NCBI RefSeq assembly: GCF_000004195.4
Contig: NC_030677.2
Span: 102,894,329-102,958,328 of the forward strand
Length of the DNA: 64,000 nucleotides
From: Xenopus tropicalis
Lineage: Eukaryota > Chordata > Amphibia > Anura > Pipidae
Direction of reading: 5' to 3'
The translations under genes and the position numbers were made by a program. Of this stretch, positions 59,595 through 64,000 are shown one piece after another (within the stretch, counting starts at the first letter, position 1; the number at the start of each line of letters is the position of its first letter). The notes beneath the pieces are model-generated. The model ran no database searches. It was given only the letters and a program-made list of their open reading frames with translations, and was not told where the DNA came from.

Positions 59595-59984
59595 TTAAAG
59601 GAAGGGTGAAAACTAAGTAAGCTTTAACAGAAAACACTTACAGAAAAGCTTAATTTTTTTTTTTTGTGTATACATGATCTTTGGTATCAGACTTCCTCTC
59701 AGAAAAATCATTCAGAACACGACATAAGTCTGCACCGCTTGCTCCTCTCTCCCCCTCCTTTTTCTGCTGTAATTTAAACTACCGGCAGCCAGAGCTGCAG
59801 CAAGGAAGTTACTGAGACCAAGCTAAAATGGCAGCTTCTATCTTAAACAAACAGAGGGAGCTTCTAGGGCTGTTAACTCAGGTATAGTAAAGCTTTCTAC
59901 AGAATAAACTGCATTCTAGCTTAGCACTTTTGTGGCTAATTGATTGGCAACAAAATGTCAAAATGCCTTTCTTTCTCCTTTTAA
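59595..59984. mobile_element. TTAA-type MITE, AGTAAGCTTTA subfamily, copy 1
   Basis: The ends are TTAAAGGAAGGGTGAAAACT and CTTTCTTTCTCCTTTTAA. The internal word AAGTAAGCTTTAACAGAAAA links it to the copies at 61655 and 62670. Confidence 0.7.
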
Positions 59985-60050
59985 ACAGTCATAAAAGCAG
60001 TCATCAGCTTTCAATGGAAAGTGTATTGTAAAGTATGTATAAATGTTTAG

Positions 60051-60338
60051 ACTGATGTCCCATGGAGAGATTTAGTTACAGCCTTTCCACCTTTCCATCT
60101 CTGCCTTTCCACCGGCAACAGTGGAACAGCTGGTGGAAAGGCCTACGCATCACTTTGGTTTTCCCCAAAGTCACCTGCAGGAGGAAACTTTGTGTGACTT
60201 CAGAAAACTGAAGAGATGCGTAGGCCTTTCTACCAGTGATTTGTATTGTTGCTGGTGAAAAGGCATTTTGGAGAGATTAGTAGCCTGTGGTAGCAGAGAT
60301 CTATTGCAGATGAATAAATCTCTCCATGGGACATCAGT
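60051..60338. mobile_element. MITE with ACTGATGTCCCATGGAGAGA ends
   Basis: The left terminus ACTGATGTCCCATGGAGAGA is an exact inverse of TCTCTCCATGGGACATCAGT on the right. The arms continue with blocks such as GGTGGAAAGGCCTACGCATC and GATGCGTAGGCCTTTCTACC. It is non-coding. Confidence 0.75.
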
Positions 60339-60463
60339 GTTGGAGACTTTACTGACAAGCTGGTCAGCCACCACTCTAACAAACCCAGGATGTGTGATTC
60401 CCTTACTAAATGCTGTCTGTCAGCTAGAACTATGCTTGAACTCAAGTTCCAGTGTTCATATAC

Positions 60464-60659
60464 AGGTATTGGATCCATCATCCAGAAACCCGGTATTCAG
60501 AAAGCTTTAAATTACAGGAAGTCTATCTCCCATAGGCTTTATGTTAATAATTAAATTTTTAATTTTTTTTAGTAGACATGGTAAGGAGATCTAAATTACA
60601 GAAAGACCCTTATCCAGAAGCCCTGGTCCCGAGCATTCTAGATAACCGGTCCCATACCT
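60464..60659 (+). mobile_element. Family A MITE, internally deleted form
   Basis: The element runs CAGGTATTGGATCCATCATC to GGTCCCATACCTG with TA on both flanks. About 110 bp of the usual centre is missing, giving a 196-bp short form. Confidence 0.83.
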
Positions 60660-61577
60660 GTATTTTTGCTTCCGCTGTTAAGTAAATGATCAAAAGTACA
60701 CTGCCAGAACATGGATATGCAAAAACAGGAGTGGCAAAAGGTAACATTTCTTCCATTATTAAAGACATATTAAACACATTAAAAATTCTCAACTGTGGGT
60801 TTATGTTTAAAGTGTTTGAATGCAGCAGCTGAGCCAAATGGATGTTGAGGTCATACAAGAGGAAAACTTTCATGAAAGAAGCTGCTCTGTACTTACCCCC
60901 ATCTGCTGCAGAGTCTGTCTATAAATTAAACTTTCCTTGGGGTACACACTTCTCAGCATTTGTAGAGGCAAAAGTTTGTGTCACATAAAATGATGTGGCA
61001 GCTTTGAATTCAGTTAACGACTGTTAATTAGCTTTGCATTAAAAACCTACACAAAGGCATATGCGGCACAATATCCATTCAGGATAGAGAGTGCCACCTA
61101 GTGACATTTTAAAAGCATTAAACATTAAAGGTGTACACAGTTGGACATTTTAACAAAAACATTTACTTAGTATAATCTTCCTTTACTAATTCTTATATGT
61201 AACAATTGACTATTTAATCTTGCTTTTTAGAAGAAAGGTAGAACTCACTATAAGTAGCTTCTATAGGAAAATGAATGTTGTATTTATACAACATGTACAA
61301 TTGTACTCTGTAATGTTATAAATATTTGGAAATCTTCCTGGACCATGAAAAATCCACTGACCTACCAATGGAGTACATATTCTGTAACTAAAATAACATT
61401 TAAAAAGGCCAGTTAGAACTGATTTACTATTCATAGGTGCACCAGCACAGTTGCTTAGAGCAACTACTTGAATCTCTGATTCTATTTTATAACTGGTAGA
61501 AGGCTAAATGAAAACTAGTTACTGATTGGTTGTTATGGGCCTCTGCAGTGGTGCAATTGTAGCACTCTTGTTAATAT

Positions 61578-62073
61578 AGGTATGAGATCCCTTATTTAGA
61601 TACCTGTTATGCTATGAATTACGTGATGGCCATCTCCCATAGAGTCCACCATATTTAAAGGAGAAGGAAAGGTAAAAACAAAGTAAGCTTTATCACAAAG
61701 GTCTATGTAAATACAGCCATAAAGCACTCACAGAAACCCTGCACTAATTCTTTATCAAAAGAAACAGGATTTCTTGTCTCCTTCCTTGTCTCTCTAATTC
61801 CTTTGCCAGAGTCTGCACAGCTCTCTCCTCTCTCCCCTCTCCTGCTCCCTCCCCCTTCAAAAAAATCCTCCTTAGAAATGTGTAATCTGAGCCATTCAAC
61901 AGGAAGCTTTCTCATAGTCTTACAAACTGCACATGTACAGGGGTCTTGGTGCAGGAGCGTGGCATTACATGAATTTTCTTTACATAGCTCAGTGGGTTTT
62001 TTTTTTCCTATGAGGAAAGAATCCCTTATCTAGAAAACCACAAAAGCATTCTGATAATTAGATCTTATACCTG
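61578..62073 (+). mobile_element. Family A MITE, short form, split by a TTAA-type MITE
   Basis: The left part begins AGGTATGAGATCCCTTATT (61579) and carries GGCCATCTCCCATAGAGTCC. The right part is AAAGAATCCCTTATCTAGAA...CTTATACCTG (about 62020-62073). The sequence between is the TTAA-type element at 61655. Confidence 0.75.
61655..62015 (+). mobile_element. TTAA-type MITE, AGTAAGCTTTA subfamily, copy 2 (right end lost)
   Basis: It begins TTAAAGGAGAAGGAAAGGTA, with AAGTAAGCTTTATCACAAAG and CAGCTCTCTCCTCTCTCCCC. It ends near CATAGCTCAGTGGG without the expected inverted terminus. It is inserted in a family A copy. Confidence 0.7.
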
Positions 62074-62669
62074 TAAATGAGTCCTTATGTTCATTTGATA
62101 GCACCCCATGCTCTGCTCATTGTTTTTTGGTTGATAATCAGGAATACCTTCTGGAAGAATAATTTGTTTAACTATTTTGTTTTCTAGATGAACTATCTAG
62201 ATAGTTTTAAGAGATAGCTTACTTGCTTATTAATATCTGCTTCTCTGGGGGAAAAGCACAGTTATTATAAGAATACTTAAAGTTAACCAATCACCACATT
62301 AGGCTTGCACTATTGCAAAAACGTTACTAAATTTGACCCTAAATGTTTTGTATTTTTTATTTTTGTATTACAATGAGAGTATTCTTATGTCTGGGAAATG
62401 CATAGTTAAAAAACTGTTTCTCATTCAAATCGAGCAAACACTGTACTTGCAGGAGCCTAAACCTAGTGTAGCAGACTCAGCTACTGCCTGTGTCTAGGGC
62501 CCACTGTTTGTCTCAATATATGGCCAACCTTTGAATGTATAAAACAGATCAAGTTCCTAAAGCTTTGGTGAAACTTCTTATTTCTATGAAATTTATGAAT
62601 AAGATGTTACTGGTTATTATGGCAATTACAAAACCCACAAAATCACAAAAGTCATACTGCAACAGGAAC

Positions 62670-63101
62670 TTATAGGAGAAAGAAAAAAAAAAGTAAAGTA
62701 AAGTAAGCTTTATCAGAAACACTGCACTGGGTTCTCTCTCAAAAGATTCGTTGTGTCTATTTTCCTCTGCCAGAGACACACAGCTCTCTCCCCTCTCCTG
62801 CTCCCCATCCCTCAAGAATGGTAAGAACTCACTCCCCCCCTTAGGAATGTGGATCTGAACCAATCAGCAGGAAGCCTCCTCATAGTCTTATACACTGAGC
62901 ATGTACACTGGTCTGGGTCTCGCTGCAGGAGTGAGGCATTATGGGAACCTTCTTTACAGAGCTCAGCGTTTTTTCTTCCTGTTTGGCTTTTGATCATCTG
63001 AACAGGCGAAATATGGGGAGACTTAAGGGCACTATTGAGAGAACTGAAGGTATGCCTGCAGCTTGAGATTAACTCTTTATTAGCCTTTCCTTCTCCTTTA
63101 T
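62670..63101 (+). mobile_element. TTAA-type MITE, AGTAAGCTTTA subfamily, copy 3
   Basis: The left end is degenerate (TTATAGGAGAAAGA) and the right end GCCTTTCCTTCTCCTTTA is its inverse. The internal words AGTAAGCTTTATCAGAAACA and CAGCTCTCTCCCCTCTCCTG match copy 2. It is about 432 bp and more complete than copy 2. Confidence 0.72.
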
Positions 63102-63423
63102 GGAGGTATTTCAGTCAGTTAAACTCCTCTATGTGGGTAATTTCATTTAAAAAAATCACTTATTCAGTGAGGTTAATAATATATAGCAACCAGTTAGCAG
63201 GTTACACTTACTAATTACCTGTTTTAAAACAAAACAGTGGTTGCATCTTTTATTATATTACTCTATATATGGTTAAAATGTAATTTCTTGCTTATCTGAA
63301 GCAGGGTTCCAGTGTCTCCTGTAGCTTTATAGTATATTTCTTAGACCTTGCTTGTGTAGGTAAGTTTTATTCATGACATTTTCCTCCTGGTCCCAAATAA
63401 AATTACAAAATAAACTTACCAAC

Positions 63424-63973
63424 TGTCAGGGAAACGCCACTCACAGACGCGCCTGACACACTAATTTAACAGCACACTAGCAGCCACAGGGTTAAAATTA
63501 CAGTCAAACCCACCCCCCTGCTAGCAGTCCACTAGTTAATTAGCATCTACACAGAATCTGCCCTCTACCCAATACACATACACACAACCAAACAGTTAAT
63601 ACACCTAGGCCTGAGCAGTCATACGTGTGGGAATCGATATAGAGCCAAAGGACAGAACTTATTAAATTTTATATTTAATATTACAAGGGTAAACAGTGCA
63701 TTAAACAAACGTTACAAAAGAGACATATACAAACAGTAAATAAAAAATAAAAGGGGATAAAAACAGAGAAATCCTAACTACGTTACCGAATATCTTGTGC
63801 CCTCTGAGGCAAGAGGTTGAAAGTCCTGAGCCCATCCCCCAACATAAGTTGCATAAGTTGAGGCCTCTAGAATGAGCTATCAGTACCTGGGTCTGTACCC
63901 TTTTTATCCTTTCTGCTGGGCCCCTCCCTCATTACCGTATGCATGAGGAGGGAGTGCCCAGGAACTTGTCACA
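63424..63973 (-). mobile_element. LTR of a minus-strand LTR retrotransposon (3' LTR, body outside the window)
   Basis: The block begins TGTCAGGGAAACGCC and ends AACTTGTCACA, so on the minus strand it runs TGTGACA...CCTGACA with TG/CA ends, about 550 bp. Immediately to its right is a C9 run (63977-63985), which on the minus strand is a G-run polypurine tract next to the LTR. A TATA-like GGATAAAAAGGG (minus strand, near 63900) and an ATTAAA-like signal further along fit U3-R order. Superfamily (Gypsy or ERV) is undetermined because no coding part is visible. Confidence 0.6.
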
Positions 63974-64000
63974 CGACCCCCCCCCAGGTTACAAAGTTCA
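63974..64000 (-). other. Putative polypurine tract and start of the retrotransposon interior
   Basis: A G9 run on the minus strand directly abuts the LTR end, where the plus-strand primer of an LTR retroelement is expected. The window stops 15 bases later. Confidence 0.5.

Noticed and set aside
63424..63973. Plus-strand orientation for the LTR
   Set aside because: The sequence to the right of the block is a C-run rather than a tRNA-primer site, which fits a polypurine tract on the minus strand instead.

Overview
The window is vertebrate nuclear DNA and almost certainly comes from a clawed frog (Xenopus). Three things point there: a complete, interrupted MAP-kinase-interacting kinase gene whose protein reads as mknk2; a Tc1 transposon of the Frog Prince/Passport type; and a dense load of short non-autonomous DNA transposons (TTAA-type T2 MITEs, palindromic TWA-type MITEs, hAT MITEs) typical of Xenopus. 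The sequence alone does not separate X. tropicalis from X. laevis. No bacterial-style operons, CRISPR arrays or prophage are present, and nearly all open frames in the window are chance frames.

Layout. 1-38.9 kb is intergenic. I recognise no exon of a host gene there. It holds many transposon remnants: palindromic MITEs (1437, 13541, 16756, 22246, 24582, 33790, 34324, 37712), hAT MITEs with 8-bp target duplications (3435, 10850, 29822), T2-type MITEs (6188, 11405), a TA-type MITE family here called family A (8764, 11755, 15772), and a full-length but frameshifted Tc1 element (22734-24369). 38.9-39.14 kb is the likely mknk2 promoter and non-coding exon 1. 39.1-52.5 kb is mknk2 on the plus strand: 13 coding exons, 1401 nt, 466 residues, every intron GT-AG and every junction in frame. 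52.5-57.6 kb is the probable long 3' UTR, ending at AATAAA (57573). 57.6-64 kb is intergenic again, with three related TTAA-type MITEs, nested family A copies, and at the right edge one LTR of a minus-strand LTR retrotransposon whose body lies outside the window.

Function. Mknk2 is a Ser/Thr kinase activated by ERK and p38. It docks on eIF4G and phosphorylates eIF4E. The predicted protein keeps the family hallmarks: DFD instead of DFG, the Cys4 zinc motif in the kinase insert, the N-terminal polybasic stretch, and a C-terminal MAPK docking motif typical of the long 'a' isoform.

No new multi-gene system was found. The most notable structures are a spacerless 288-bp palindrome flanked by TAA repeats (34324-34611), two 'palindromes made of palindromes' (1437-1754 and 24582-24909), and several nested insertions that reveal the target-site rules of the MITE families.
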